Positions 22,861-35,689 of a stretch of 64,000 nt of DNA are shown here, piece after piece (within the stretch, counting starts at the first letter, position 1; each line of letters starts with the position of its first letter). The stretch spans positions 101,640,965-101,704,964 of the forward strand of contig NC_091001.1 in the NCBI RefSeq assembly GCF_041146395.1, read 5' to 3'. Source of the stretch: Eulemur rufifrons. Taxonomy: Eukaryota > Chordata > Mammalia > Primates > Lemuridae. A program made the position numbers and the translations under genes. Below the pieces are notes generated by a model. The model did not search any database and was not told where the DNA came from. It saw only the letters and a program-made list of their open reading frames with translations.

Positions 22861-25800
22861 ATTTAGTAATTCTGAACAAATGTCATTTTTTCAGAATTAC
22901 TAGAGGTTGCATAAGTAGATATCATTTGCAATTTGTATATGAGCAATATGTAATATAATAATATGTTTACAATGTCTTACTCAAAGTTGCTGTTTAACTA
23001 AAATGTGTATTTCAATGTCCCTTGATAGGATCAGTAGTCACATCATCTTTGTTTAGCCAGTGTTTCAGAAGAGACATTGATAATTATTGTGAGGAGAATA
23101 AAATAAGGAAACAAAGGAGTAGGAAATGGTTTGCCACTGTGTAATTTAATTAATTTGTGTGTTTATTTGATTGCCAAGTGATTTCTTATATTCACTGATT
23201 ATTTTGACATGCACTTGACTTATCTCTTGGACAAAAATAATACATTTCAAACTTAACTTCCTAAAGTGTCAAAATCTTTATTTAAACCTGGGTGCATGGG
23301 ACAAATGAGTGACTTTTGAAGAGAGACATGTTCTATTGTATACAATCGCCCTCCCCCCAGATAGAATTATATAGGTGGCTGATGCAATCGCTGGGCACTG
23401 GAGTACAAAATCCCAAACGCATGGAACAGTTGAAAACCTACTCCCACTAATGATTTCATTGCCTCGTCTTCATTGGTAATGTAAATCCTTTAGCGTGCTG
23501 CAGGCCTTGCTATTCTTAGAAGAAAAGTCACAAGCTAGAGGATGCATCACCTTCACAATTAGCACCCCTTTTAGTTCCTAATGTGGAACATATGGTGGTT
23601 GAAGAGGTTACACTGTTACAGAAATGTCATCACAGAATTTCTCTACGTTAACATGTATCATCTGTCACATAATTGTTTGTTTTACAGCCTATACCTATAA
23701 TGGGCTAAGTGGGGACTATTTATATCAGTTAACCATGAGTGCCTTTAATTAGTATTTCATGCAACTGGAACATGTTAAGGAAGCTGACACAAATCTGGCT
23801 GGGTTGGGAGAATCCATGTGAATTTCATGGAATTGCTAAGATATTACAGTTGCACAGGTACCAAGGTTTCCGAGTGAACTTCAGCTGCCCAATAGTGTGT
23901 ATGTCTAACACTTGTGAAAACTGCAAACCATTACATTGAGTCTCACTCAGGTGATGGACATGTCGAATTTGTCCACTTAGCTTCCCAACCCCAAATTCCT
24001 CATGATAGCTCATCCAGAGACCTGCACAGGCAGGCAGATAACACATCATACAGCCTGTGCTAACCTTGCGGGGAAATGCTGGAAAAAGTAACAACAAGCA
24101 AAGCTTTGTGGTTGAAGTGCTTAATGCTAAGTGAGAGGTTGACAGTTGGATAAAGTATTTTCGTTAACTGGTGCAAATAGTTTCATTTTCCCCATTCTTA
24201 TTTTTAGACACCTTTATTGATTCCAAGACACTTCATCCCATCTTAGATGGACTAAAGCAAAACTGGCTTTAGTAGACAATGAAGACATAGTTACATGTCT
24301 AGACCTATAAGAAAGCGTCTTCAATTAAATATATTGAAGAAGATAGCCATGTCAGCAAACCATCCTTTAACTCCTTTGAAAAGGAATCCCCACCTATGAC
24401 TACAATAGAGGCTGGCAGACTGTACTAAACAAACTCTGAGCAGCTTCGTGTGATGTGCTCTCTCTCTTTTAGGATTTTGTAAGGTATGCACAGTATATTC
24501 AATCTGTCATCTTGGTTTACATAATCAGACAACATTTTCACATGTTGATCTCAACTTCAGAAAGAATACTAATTGTTTTGTCAAACTAAAATGAATTTTT
24601 AAACAGTGAAGTTCTATAATTTTTTTTGTTGATTTATTGCTTGGCAAAAAAAAACAATCCCATTTTTTTCACATTGTAGTGTATTTTTTTATTTTAGAAT
24701 TTTTTTTAGAAATATTTATTTGTTTTTTTTTTATAATGACAGTGTTACACAGGTTAGTAACAGGCTTTATGATGCTTTCTGTGAAATCTTGGAACTATTA
24801 TTTAGTGACAATTTATGGATATTTTCTTATGAATATATCTTGCTATCAGAAGCTGCTTATAGTGGCAAAGTGCCTTTGCTCAGTAAATATACCCAGACCA
24901 CCAAATATCTCTTTTCATCATTGAAAGTCCTAGAATCTGAACTGCTGGAAAATTACTAGCACGTCTCCACTTCTTGCTATCTATGTTAACCCAGAGTGTG
25001 TATAAATGAGGACTATAGTTGCTAGTGAACATGCGTCACCCCAGCCTGACAACTCCAGGGGGTCTTATTCATCACTGTCTTCTGTAGTTCATTTTCTCAG
25101 GGGTAAAAGAGGGTAAACACCTCCGGCACATGTTCTTATGGTGTCTTGGGCCCTGTCTATCTCCCTGCAAGCATTTTGCTATGGATTTCATCCATTTCCA
25201 AAGAAAGCCACCTGCTCTGTGTCTGTGCAATAGCTTCATCTCTGTCTGTAATTACATCTACATCTGCACCACGTTGACTAGCTCTGCAGCATCTCTGTGG
25301 GCATCGTCTTGACTGACCTCTGACCTTAGACCATACATTCACTTTGAGTCTCTTTAGATCTCAGGATTTTAATTATATCTCTTCTTCATAACAGATAATT
25401 GATTATGAATTTTTATGAAAGTCAGTAACTTTCTTTTTCTTACAGAAGCCTTGTTTAATTCTATCTGGTCTTGCATTTGAATGATGGCTATCATCTTCAG
25501 TGCTCTGCATTTATGTATGGAGTAATTCTTATATTTCTCTTTTTATATAAGTAGTATCCATAGTAAATTTTAAGCTCTTGATTTCATGAAAAAATAAGAT
25601 ATGAATATAACCTTCATTTATTTTTGTGTTTTTCTAATATCTTAAGCATTAACACATTAACACAAATGCTTTAATTATTTCCTCTACTGAGTCATATCAG
25701 AAAGTTTAATTTATTGCACAAACCTATTAAGGGGATATATAGAATCTTGCTGCTTTCAAATCAAGATACAGAGGGTAGCACAAAAAAAGAAAGAAATGAA

Positions 25801-27752
25801 ATATTTCACATAAAGAGTATATCCATGGCTTACATTGAGATTTTGGGGGCTCTAAGGTCACTTTGAGTCTTTTACTGCCCAGAAGGGTCCATCCCGGGTT
25901 CATGTATCCTCAGTGGAGACAAAGCCTGCTATTGAGCCTGCATAGGGTGTTATCTGAGTTTTATTTTGTTTCTGAAAACATTAAAGTGAATGCTACTGTC
26001 GAACTTGCCGACTGGATGCATGCAGACAATGCAGAGAAGGAAAAGGTAGCAGGCAGCACCATCCCTGGGCTTGGAGCTCCTGTTCCAGGGGAGGAAAACT
26101 CTCAGTGGATGAGTGAACCCTGTGGGTTAGAATTGGCACGGGGGGCTGCAAAATAGGGGAAACATTAAATTGAATGGCTTATGGGAAGTGAAAAGGGAGA
26201 TGAGATATACAGGGATGGGTGTTGCTCAGGATAGTAAGTGAGACAAACTAGGGGTTGGTTCTGTGCCACAGTATACTGCCTCTTGACTAATTTAGACCAA
26301 GCTAGTACGACCTTTCCTATATGACGACCAAACTCAGTAAGAAAAATTGTCAGGATGTTTTTTTTGGAAACCTTGGGCAAACCAGAGAATCATGGTGCTG
26401 TGAAAAGGCCCTCAATAACTATTAAGATTTGCTTAATTGAGTTTTCTCTGTTACTGAGTTCTAAACATATAAAATAAAATAGGGCAAATGCTAAGGAAGA
26501 CAGAAATACATGCCTGAAAAGAATTTAGAATAGTCATGATGGCACAGAATAACACAGCATCTTCTATCTAATATATCATCTGTGCTATTAGAGTTCAAAG
26601 ACCTTTAATTCTGAAATCCCTATGAGGTGGATAATGGACAAATTTGTTTTATATGTAAGCCAAGAAGGGCTTAGGTTATAGCTTTTAGTGTGTACTGGAA
26701 AGACAAAACTATTCTAACTTGTTTCTTTTGCATGTGTTTGTAAATGTTCAAACACATCGACTAAGTCAGACTGAAAGGAAGATAGTGTAGTAGATACCAA
26801 TAAAATACTTTGCCAAAAATAATCACTAGAAATACAATAGCTTGTAAACTAAATATGCTTAAAGTAGCAGAAAATTATGACAGCCAATGTATTATAGGGG
26901 GTTGTATGACTAAATCTAACTGTTTGGATTCAATTATAATTGCAGATGCAGGAGCGGGTACATTGGCAAACAGACTTGCCAAGCTCAACTTGCAAAATAG
27001 AGTAACAAAAGCTGAGAACACACTATGAAAATAGTCTCTCTTTGATGACATGCTACCCAAGGTAATAGTTATTGGGAGGTGGACAAGAATAAAATGGATT
27101 AGAATATGATGGGGGTGGGAAAGATGAGATGATTCCTTGCATAGTTAAAGGAGTGTGTAACAAATGCAATTTTGAGATACCAGGTACAGGAATGCTAATG
27201 TTAAGGCAGCCCCCTGTAGCTTACTTGATCATGGGCTGACTTAAGATAGAACTTACCACTGTGTCTGCCACTCTGCTGGAATAAGTTATGATGCTCTAAC
27301 ATCATTAGAAACTATAGTTTTCAAAAAACAGATATTTTCTTTTGCATATGGATGGGCCCCAAACATTTTTGCTGAGAGGTGATGGAATGTTAATTTAGGC
27401 CATTTGTATACAGCCATTAACATTATTAAAAAGTAACACACCTTCAAAACTACTGTCAGAACTGGATGCATGAAGGCCCTGTTGTCTGCCAGGTGGAATC
27501 CAGCACAAGGCTGCACAGTGAGAAGCTGGTGGCAGGGACAGATGGGAGATGCCTGTGTGTCCATGTTAATAAATGGCTTCCTGGATGATGTGCCCTTTTT
27601 TGGCTGGTAAAGCCAGGGACCACTTTGGGTTATCAAAAGATTGGCTTACTTATTTGAAGCCCAAGAATGCCCAAATAAGCTAAATAGGATATTAATGCAT
27701 TACATTTAAAAAGTCAGTTATTTGAACCAAAGTGCCAAAAGACTACAGCTAA
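22861..27752. other. Long repeat-poor intergenic stretch
   Basis: About 4.9 kb in which I recognise no clear interspersed repeat except a weak MIR-like part near 26,590-26,720. There is no convincing gene. The + strand frame 26,810-27,028 and the - strand frame 27,286-27,636 have no known domain. The part at 23,100-24,450 looks least repeat-like and could hold a conserved noncoding element, but I cannot align it. Confidence 0.4.
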
Positions 27753-27754
27753 AA

Positions 27755-27990
27755 GATGTTGAGTGCTTACTATGTGCCAGGCACTGAATTAAATATTGTA
27801 TATTTACTCATTTATTTCTTTCAGCAACCTTAAGAGTTAGACAGTTATTATCTACCCAATTTTATAGATGAGGAATATGATACTTAAAAAAGTGAAGTCA
27901 TCCAGCTAGTCAGACAAACAGTCTCAGAGCTCCAATCCAGGTCTATCAGATGGTAGAGGCTGAGTTCTGTTCTACATTCTACTGCTTCCC
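27755..27990 (-). mobile_element. MIR SINE
   Basis: 'gagtgcttactatgtgccaggc', 'cagttattatctacccaatttta' and 'agatgaggaatatgatac' are the reverse complement of the MIR core and tail, ending near 'ctctgagctccaatccaggtct'. It is close to full length. Confidence 0.85.
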
Positions 27991-28054
27991 AGTTGGCACC
28001 TAAACACACATCATCTAGATATTCCAATATCATGATGTTGTACAAAAAAATTAA

Positions 28055-28556
28055 AATGAGAAAGGTGGTAGACAGAAAAATGGTCCTCCCAAAGATGTCC
28101 ACATTCTAATTCCCAGAATCTCTGAATATGTTACCTTACATGGCAAAAGAGACATTACAGATTTGATTAAATTCAATACCTTGGTATGGGGAGATTATGC
28201 TGGATCCTCTGGATGGGCCAATGTAATCACAAGTGTCCTTACAACAAACAAGAGCATCAAAGTCAGAAAAAGGAAACGTGAAGACAGAGCCGAAGGTTGG
28301 AGTGATAGCTTTGAAGAGGGAGGAAAGGGCCATGAGTCAAAGAATATGGTGGCCTCCAGAATCTGGAAAAGGGAAGGAAATAGATTCTACTAGAACCTCC
28401 AGAAGGAATGAATGTAGCCCTGCCTGTATCTGGATTGTAGCCCAGTGAGACACTGATGGACTTCTAACCTACAGAATACGAGAATAAATTTGTGTGGCTT
28501 TGAACCTCTAAATTTGTGGTAGTTATACCAGGAATAGGAAACTAATACAGGAAACT
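28055..28556 (+). mobile_element. MLT1-type MaLR solo LTR
   Basis: The 5' part has 'gaaaaatggtcctcccaaagatgtcc', the middle 'gattatgctggatcctctgg' and 'aagtgtccttacaa', the 3' part 'gaataaatttgtgtggcttt' with the polyadenylation signal, and the terminal 'aggaaactaatacag' ends an MLT1 LTR. The copy is nearly full length, with no internal region attached. Confidence 0.85.
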
Positions 28557-28962
28557 TCACTGAAATTAAAATATTAATATAAAAGAGTTCCATAGAAAAA
28601 AGTCTAGGCCAAATTTATGCTAATAGCACTTAATGATGATGCACTGAGAAAAATATTCTTGGACCTTATATCCTCTGAGAAGTAGGTCAGATAGCATATA
28701 ATCTGAAAAGATCGTGACTTACCATTACCATGTATGGCTGGGTTATGGGGATTTATCCAACCAGAACAAACAAACCATTTCTGAGCCAGCAAATGCTGGA
28801 GTCCTGTGCCCTGATCTGGATGGCCAGCTCAGTCAACTCTTCTTCCTCCATATGGACTCAGTAATTGTGATTACCAGTCCACAGTGTAACAGGGAATGGA
28901 GTAGGACAGATCTCAGCACATTGTATTCGAAGACACTTTGTCTTTTAAATAAATCACTTTAC
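28557..28962. other. Unassigned intergenic DNA
   Basis: Nothing recognised. Confidence 0.35.
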
Positions 28963-28964
28963 AT

Positions 28965-29772
28965 ATGCAAAGTAATAACTACCTACAAGATATAACAGGG
29001 AAGAAACTTCCAAGGACAATAGCAACAAAATAATAAAATACTTAGGAATAAACTGAGGAAGAAATGTTGAAATCATATATAAAAAATTATAAACATTCCT
29101 GAAAGACATAAAAGTAGATTTGAATAAATGGAACAATATTTCTTCTTTTTGCTTAGGACATCTCAACATCATCAAGATGTCAGTTCTGCCAAAATTAACT
29201 TATAAAATTGATGGGCTCCCAGTGAAAAATACCAATAAGCTCTCTCCAAAACTAGACAAGTTGATACTCAAGTTTGTAGAGTAAAACAAACGTGCAAGAA
29301 TGACTAGGAAAATACTGAAAAGGAAGAGTTTTAAGTGAAAGTACATCCCTCCAAATATCTAGATATTTTTCAAATCCTTGATAATTTAAACCATTTAGTA
29401 AGGGTATGTGAATACACAGAAATATTAGTGTAGATAAGAGAAAGTCCAGAAATAGATGGAGCTATTTGGTAATCTGGAATATGATAATACGCTGTAGATG
29501 GAACTGTAGAGAATAGATGGAATTTTATGAAAAGTCCAGAACAGATGGAACATATGGGAGTCTAGAATATGACAATGGCAGATCCGGAGATCACTGAGGC
29601 AAAGATGAGATTTTTAAATTATGATGCTGGGAAAACCAGAAGACCATCTAGCAAAAAGATAAAATTAGATTCATTTCTCACAATAGCCACAGGAATAAGT
29701 TCAAAATGAATCAAAGATCTACATGTAAAAAATAAAAGTATACAAGCATAGATGAAGATATGGTGAACTCCT
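28965..29772 (+). mobile_element. Old L1 ORF2 C-terminal fragment
   Basis: 'taaaatacttaggaataaac', 'gacatctcaacatcatcaagatg' (shortened landmark), 'gaccatctagcaaaaag' and 'caaaatgaatcaaagatctaca' follow L1 ORF2 from the RT/C-terminal boundary onward. A short local repetition of 'agatggaa' words at 29,450-29,550 breaks the alignment. Confidence 0.7.
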
Positions 29773-29789
29773 CTATACCTTGGGTGTAG

Positions 29790-30660
29790 GGTTTATGTGG
29801 TGTGTTTTTGTCCATCATTTTATTTTCAATGTTTATGTTATTAATATTTGTTCTATATGCTTCTCTAGTATGTAATATATGTTTGAGCTTAGTTTTAGTG
29901 ATCCAATCTATAAAAACTTTTAATGGTTTGTTCTATTTACATGTATTAGTATATAGATACAATAATATCAGTGTACATGTTAGTAATACATAATAAATGA
30001 TATGTAAGTACAATATATTATAAACACATATATCTTAATTTTGTCATCTTAGTTTTCAATTTTTAGTACTTCCCTAGAACACATTACCTTAGCTAGCTAT
30101 GGCACGGTATCAATTATTCTATATCTGTTTTTCTTTGCAGATAGCATGACTTTTGATCAATAGACTCCATATTTACTTAATTCTTTGAATATTTTCTTTT
30201 ACTAGCATTTAAAATTTTTTTTTGGTTCATTTACTGGTTTCTTTACTTCAGAGTTTCCCATCATATTTAGGTTAGATTGTATTGCCCCTTTTCTAATTGT
30301 CTTAATATTTTAATTTTTTCCTTCCATATTCAATGCAATTATTTTAAACCTTTCCTATGTGTCATTAATTCACTTTTAAGGTATGTTAATTATATTACAT
30401 TCTACTTCTAATTAATTATGTTTTCTGTAATGTGGTGTTTTGGTCATTTGTTTGTTATCTTGATTTTAAAAACCTCCCTTTTCATCTTATTCTGTTGTCT
30501 GAACATCTCATCTATGAGGTCTTGCATCAAGCTGACTTCTTAACTGGGTCTGTTGTCTGCCTTTTGTGTATGATGTCTCTTTTGTCTCTCAATATCATTA
30601 TCAATTCATCATCATCTCTTTCTACAATGCATTTGCAAACTTTTTTCCAACATTTCTCTT
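29790..30660 (-). mobile_element. Probable L1 remnant, - strand
   Basis: The T-rich + strand with 'gatccaatctataaaaactttta'-like and 'tatttacatgtattagtat' phrases resembles reverse-complemented L1 ORF2. It is highly diverged, and strand and family are tentative. Confidence 0.35.
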
Positions 30661-30664
30661 TTTA

Positions 30665-31722
30665 AAAATTTTTTAAATTAATTAATTTTATTTTTTTAAT
30701 TTTAAAATATTAAGGGAGTAAAAATGTTTTTGTTATATGGATATTTAGCATAATGCTTAATTCGGGGCTTTTAGTGTGCCCATCCCCAGAACAGGGTTCA
30801 CTGTACTCAATAGGTAAGTTTTTATCCCTCACCACCCCCACTTTCCCCTCTTCTTAGTTTCTTAAAGTCTTAGTGAGATACTTCACTTAGGAAAATAGTC
30901 TCCAGTTCCATGCAAGTTGCTATGAAAGATATTATTTCATTCCTTCTTGTGGCTGAGTCTTACTCCATGGTGGGAGTGTGTTTGTGTGTGTGTGTGTATC
31001 ACATTTTCTTTATCGACTCATGAATTGATGGGCACACTTAGGTCGACTCCATACCTTTGCAATTGTGAATTGTGCCATGATAAACATTTGAGTATAGGTG
31101 TCTTCTTGATAAACTTATTTCCTTTCTTCTGGGTAGATACCCAGTAGTGGTATTGCTGGATTAAATGGTAGGTCTAGTTTTAGCTCCTTGAGGAATAGCC
31201 ATACTGTTTTCTGTAGGGGTTGTACTAGTTTGCAGTCCCACCAACATTGTATAAGCATTCCTTTCTCTCTGCATTCATACCAGCATCTGTTCTTTTTTGA
31301 CTTTTTATTATAATAGTGGCCATTCTGACAGGAGTAAGGTGGTACCTCATTGTGGTTTTAATTTGTATTTCTGTGATGATTAATGATGTTGAGCATTTTT
31401 TCTTTTTTTTTGGCCATTTTTTCTTTCTTCTTTTGAAAATTTTCTGTTCATGTCTTTTACCCACTTTTTGATGTTTTAATTTTCTGCTTTGTTTGAGTCC
31501 TTTGTAGATGCTGGATATTAGCCCTTTGTCAGACATAGAGTCTGCGAATATTTTCTCCCATCCTGTAGGTTGCCTATTTATTCTGTTGATTATTTCCTTT
31601 GCTGTGCAGAAGAGTTTTAATTTAATTATGTCCCATTTACTTATTTTTCTTGCTGCTGTATTTGCCTTTGGTGCAGGAGATATCATTATAGCCATCTTTG
31701 CAAAATACAATCTGATACACTA
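30665..31722 (-). mobile_element. 5'-truncated L1, better preserved, with ORF2 C-terminus
   Basis: The + strand starts with a T-rich stretch (the L1 poly(A) tail on the other strand), followed by the 3'UTR complement. From about 31,130 on it is the complement of ORF2: 'gggtagatacccagtagtgg', 'gggactgcaaactagtacaac' in - strand sense, and so on. An open - strand frame of 161 codons (31,225-31,710) contains the ORF2p C-terminal motifs [26 protein letters not shown] and [16 protein letters not shown]2p C-terminal sequence supports L1 target-primed reverse transcription. This copy lacks everything upstream and is inert. A (TG)n run at 30,978-30,998 lies inside. Confidence 0.9.
30978..30998. repeat. 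(TG)n microsatellite, short
   Basis: About ten gt/tg units inside the L1 3' part. Confidence 0.85.
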
Positions 31723-32315
31723 TGTTTAGTCATCAATCTTTTAACATTAACCCAAGTCTATTTAGTTAAATATGAGTTCACTCAGTGGAATTCCTTATTG
31801 TTTCCCACACATAAACCATGCCAATTCATGGCCTAGGATTCAAGTTTCTTTAAGAAAGGATGAGACCCTAAGGGCACTTTGGAAGTAATCTTTTGCAATT
31901 GTCTTATTCACACCAAAACTGACAGTAATTTTGTTAGCAGCTCACCTTTACTGAGTCATTTATCATAGGAACAATTATTGCCTTGAACTAATGTGTCACC
32001 AATTTATACAATAATTGAATAATAGAATGGCAATAACAAGCAAAACTTGTATATTGGGAACAAGCACAACTGAAATTTGACAAACTTGTGGCCCACTCAG
32101 TGGAAATAAACATGCCCTGGATACTGGAGGCCTGTAAGGATGGAGCATGCTCTGGATATCCATCAACGTGCTGAAAGAGAGAATGGACGTGCTAAAAAAC
32201 ACCTCATTGGATACAAATTTATGTAAAATTTCTTAATTGGATATAAATAGATAATATAGATATAGACAAAGATAAACGTATACATGCATATACATACTCA
32301 ACCCAGAGGCCAGCA
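31723..32315. other. Unassigned intergenic DNA
   Basis: No gene or repeat recognised. Short TA-rich words occur near 32,230-32,290. Confidence 0.4.
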
Positions 32316-32319
32316 CCTT

Positions 32320-33358
32320 TGTTAAGGGAAAAACTCTAGAGGCTTTCCTACTCAAGTTAGTAACAAAACAAAGATGCCACATCTCAGACCAGTGGAAAAG
32401 AATAAATACTCCAGAAATACATATTTTTAATTAGTATATGAGAGAGGGGACAGATGGACTCTTTGATCGCTTTATCTAGAGATAACTGGGTAGCCACCTG
32501 GAAAGAAGTAAAATTGGGTTTACTCCTCACCCTGTATGCCACGGTAAATTATCATGATAAAGTCTAAAATGATCAGGTTTTACATTTAAAATGTAAAACA
32601 ATTTTTAAGTGAAAACATAACAAGTAAAAAAGAAGATATAGGTAAATCCCTCATTTTGTGACGAAAGGCTTTCCTAGCTATGACTGAAAATCCGATAACA
32701 ATAAGCAATTAAAAAGATGAATTTAATTACTTAAACTTTTTAAACATTTTGCATGACCAAAGAGAAAGAAAAGTAAAAAGACAAATAAAAAATATTGGCA
32801 ACTTATATGACATAAGAATAAAATACCTAATGTTGGGTTTAACCACACAAAACTATCAATATTTGACTCTTTTGATGTTACAAAAATGGCAATTTTATAT
32901 TGGTTAACCTAACGCATGAAGAACATCTAACAAAGAGAATAAAAATTTCAACAGCTTTGTAGAAAAATGGTCTAGAAATATTACGGTTTACAGTAAGAAG
33001 AAATGCTATATAAATGATTCTTAATCCATATGAAAATTGCTCAACCTCACTCACTGTAAGAAGATATGTGATAACTTCAATAAAATATCATTTCTCACCT
33101 ATTATATTGAAAGAAATTGCAAAGATTGACAGCATATGCTGTTGTTGGGGCTGTGGGAAAACAGGCACTGTCATGAGTGTTGGTGAGCATGCAAATTATA
33201 CAGCCCCATGGAGAGGTCATTGGTAATATTTAACATAATTACACATGCATTTATCCTTCAATTGAGTAATCTTACTTCTAGGGATCCTTGGAAATTCATT
33301 ACAGTATTTTCTCCACTTTTATGTTTGAAATTTTCCAAAATAAAAAGTTGACAAATAT
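32320..33358 (+). mobile_element. Old L1M 3' end (ORF2 C-terminus and 3'UTR)
   Basis: ORF2 C-terminal landmarks appear in order: 'cagaccagtggaaaagaata', 'gaaaggctttcctagctatg', 'atgaccaaagagaaag'-like, 'ggtctagaaatattacgg', 'gttgttggggctgtgggaaaacag' (shortened landmark), 'gttggtgagcatgcaaatt', then the 3'UTR ending 'gtttgaaattttccaaaataaa'. The order matches L1ME-type 3' ends. Confidence 0.8.
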
Positions 33359-34094
33359 ACAAATAAAATGAAGGAATGGAGGGTGTTAATTAAACCAATT
33401 AATTGGTTAAATCAAGGTCAATTAAGAGAGTTTCCACTGTATTTTAATGCAGAGCCATCTGGCTTTGCAGCTTCATGACAAATATTACTATGCCAGGGTT
33501 CTTAACATGGTAAAAGATAACACAAGAGTAGATGGAGACCCGAATGTCACTTTGACTACTATCATAGAGATTAGCTTGGTAGATGTCAGCATCTGTAGCT
33601 GATTAAGGGGTGAGCCAGTTTGGTGGGTTCTGTGTTGCCGAAACCAATCTGTTCTAACAGATCTTTCGGGCTGTGTTGCCGAAACCAATCCTTTCCTCTC
33701 CAGGAAAAGGTTCAGCTTTAGCAATTCAGGGTCTGAGAGTAATCTCATCCACAACTCTTAACAAAGCTATCTTCCACCTCTCATCTGCAGTTAATATTAA
33801 TAATATTGTGTCCACCAAGAAAAACGACCTTGTAGACACTGTCAGAATGGGCTTCCTCACAGGCCACTGTTTTTGCTGAAACTGGTCAGGCTTCTGACAG
33901 TCCTACTTATCTCTACACACCAACTTTCTCGCAGAAGCAGATGACTTGCTTCTAATTGTAGTCTGGGGTTGGGATCAGTCTGTTGTGGAGATATGCACAC
34001 TGCCTTAGCCTTTCTAGAAGTCCCAAATGAATCTGCATAAATGGATAATATGAGTTTATAAAATCAAGGGTGTCAAAATCATCACTTTCTTTAA
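33359..34094. other. Unassigned DNA containing a spaced direct repeat
   Basis: No gene or family recognised. It includes an exact 20 bp direct repeat at 33,630-33,649 and 33,671-33,690 around a small hairpin. Confidence 0.4.
33630..33690. repeat. 20 bp direct repeat (41 bp period) flanking a hairpin
   Basis: The word ctgtgttgccgaaaccaatc occurs exactly twice, starting at 33,630 and 33,671. Between and partly overlapping the first copy is a perfect 7 bp inverted repeat, atctgtt-ct-aacagat, at 33,647-33,662. Identity of the copies implies a recent local duplication or constraint. Confidence 0.95.
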
Positions 34095-34420
34095 TTTATT
34101 TTTTTTTTACAATAAACAGTTTATTTTATGAAGCCCCATTCCTGTGGGTGGTGGAAACTTAATTTCACGCAATGCTCTGTCCCTGTTCCTTTCCTGGGCT
34201 ATGCAGAAGCCTGAGGGACTTCTGTAGGTCAAGGTAAGAGGAAAGTGGGGTCTCTGTCTTTCCAGGTCTCTCTGCCCATCATGTTGCATCCCCCAAGATG
34301 CCCCCACTGATGCTTGCAGGCCTCTGCTGTGCCCCCTCAATGTGGGCTGGCCCAGGCTGCTGTTCTCTCTGCCAATTCATGCCGAGCTCAGTGCTACAAT
34401 ACTAAACATGCTAATATCAC
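34095..34420 (-). pseudogene. Candidate processed pseudogene: retrocopied mRNA 3' end
   Basis: On the - strand the sequence ends with a canonical polyadenylation signal aataaa (34,125 down to 34,120), about a dozen bases later a run of 8-10 A, then AT-rich genomic DNA. That is the signature of an mRNA 3' end copied by L1 machinery. The upstream - strand sequence is GC-rich, unlike its neighbours. An open - strand frame of 77 codons (34,107-34,340) runs into the tail region. I recognise no parent gene, and the left (mRNA 5') limit and target-site duplication are not resolved. An L1 or SINE is excluded by sequence. A genuine - strand terminal exon is possible but less likely. Confidence 0.5.
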
Positions 34421-35689
34421 CGCACCACTCTGAACAAATAGATGCAGGACCTCACGAGTTTAGCTCGCATCCATCTGCCTAGATGTACCAACAATTTCCA
34501 CTCTAAATCCTGTTCCTTTCCCTAAATCTACCTAAAGAAAGGAGTGGGCATGAGATTGAAGTCTCCAAATATATCTGGGGTTTTTGTTGTCCCCTCCCAC
34601 TATCACCACCCAAAGAGCCTCCTTTCTCAGAGATGTGTAATTTCCACTCACTCTTAATTCCATTCTAATTTTTCTCTCCCCCTTCTAAGCTCTTCAAATG
34701 TTTTTTTTTCATTAGTATTGATTTATTGCTTGATTTTCTTACAGTTTCATTGTTATCATTGCTTTGTTGATTATATGCATCAGAGACATATTTAGATACC
34801 TAGTAGATTTCTTAAATGTTTATTTACATAGAGAGATGTTTGTGAAACCTTTCCTACTCACTAAGAAATCTTCTAAAGAAATATACTATAACTCTATATT
34901 TACATATGTAAGAGATAGGATCTAGGTTCCCAAACTCAGAATCAACTAAGAGACATATGAGTTCATCAGAGATAAAATATCTCATATATATACATATGCA
35001 TACACACACATATATTGCTGATACAGCTAATTAAAAAACAAGGTGGCCAAATGATCTCCCTAGCACTTTCCCTAAATTATACAATCTTGCATAGTTTACT
35101 GTCAGAGTTAACAACCATAGGCCTTCTCCACAAAGGGCAGACCTTCGACCATGTGATGGAGGGCAGAGCTGATTGCTGTCATCATGCAGAAAAATTGGCA
35201 CCCAAAGTAAGAGTGAGACCAACAAGATTGCTTCTTTCAAACTTACCAATCAGATAATTCACCCCTTATCCCATGGGAAGGAATGAGTAAGGAATGTGGG
35301 GAAGCCCAGAATATGACTGTGATGGAAGATGTTTCACATGTAAACGTAGGCCAGAGAAATAGAAATTCTCTTTTAATCACAATAATGAGTGGGGAAAAAA
35401 TAAAGCTGAAGAAAAATGTGCACCAAGAGTCCATTTTTGTACCTATGTGTAAACACACCAAACGTTGACGTTTACAGGATACCACTATGTTGCCTTTAAG
35501 GAAGATGGGAGAGAGGATGGGACTGCAGCGTATCAGTTATCTCTGTAGAAAGTTTTGAATTTGTTTTCTAAAAAAGAAAAAGAGTATAAAAAATATTAAT
35601 GATTTTTAATTTGGGAAATATAAATATGTATTTCTTTTTAATATTTTATCCAAATTTTTAAATTGTATTCTATGAGATAGTCCAGATAT
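34421..35689. other. Unassigned intergenic DNA
   Basis: No gene or confident repeat. Overlapping frames on both strands near 35,015-35,260 lack known domains. Confidence 0.4.
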
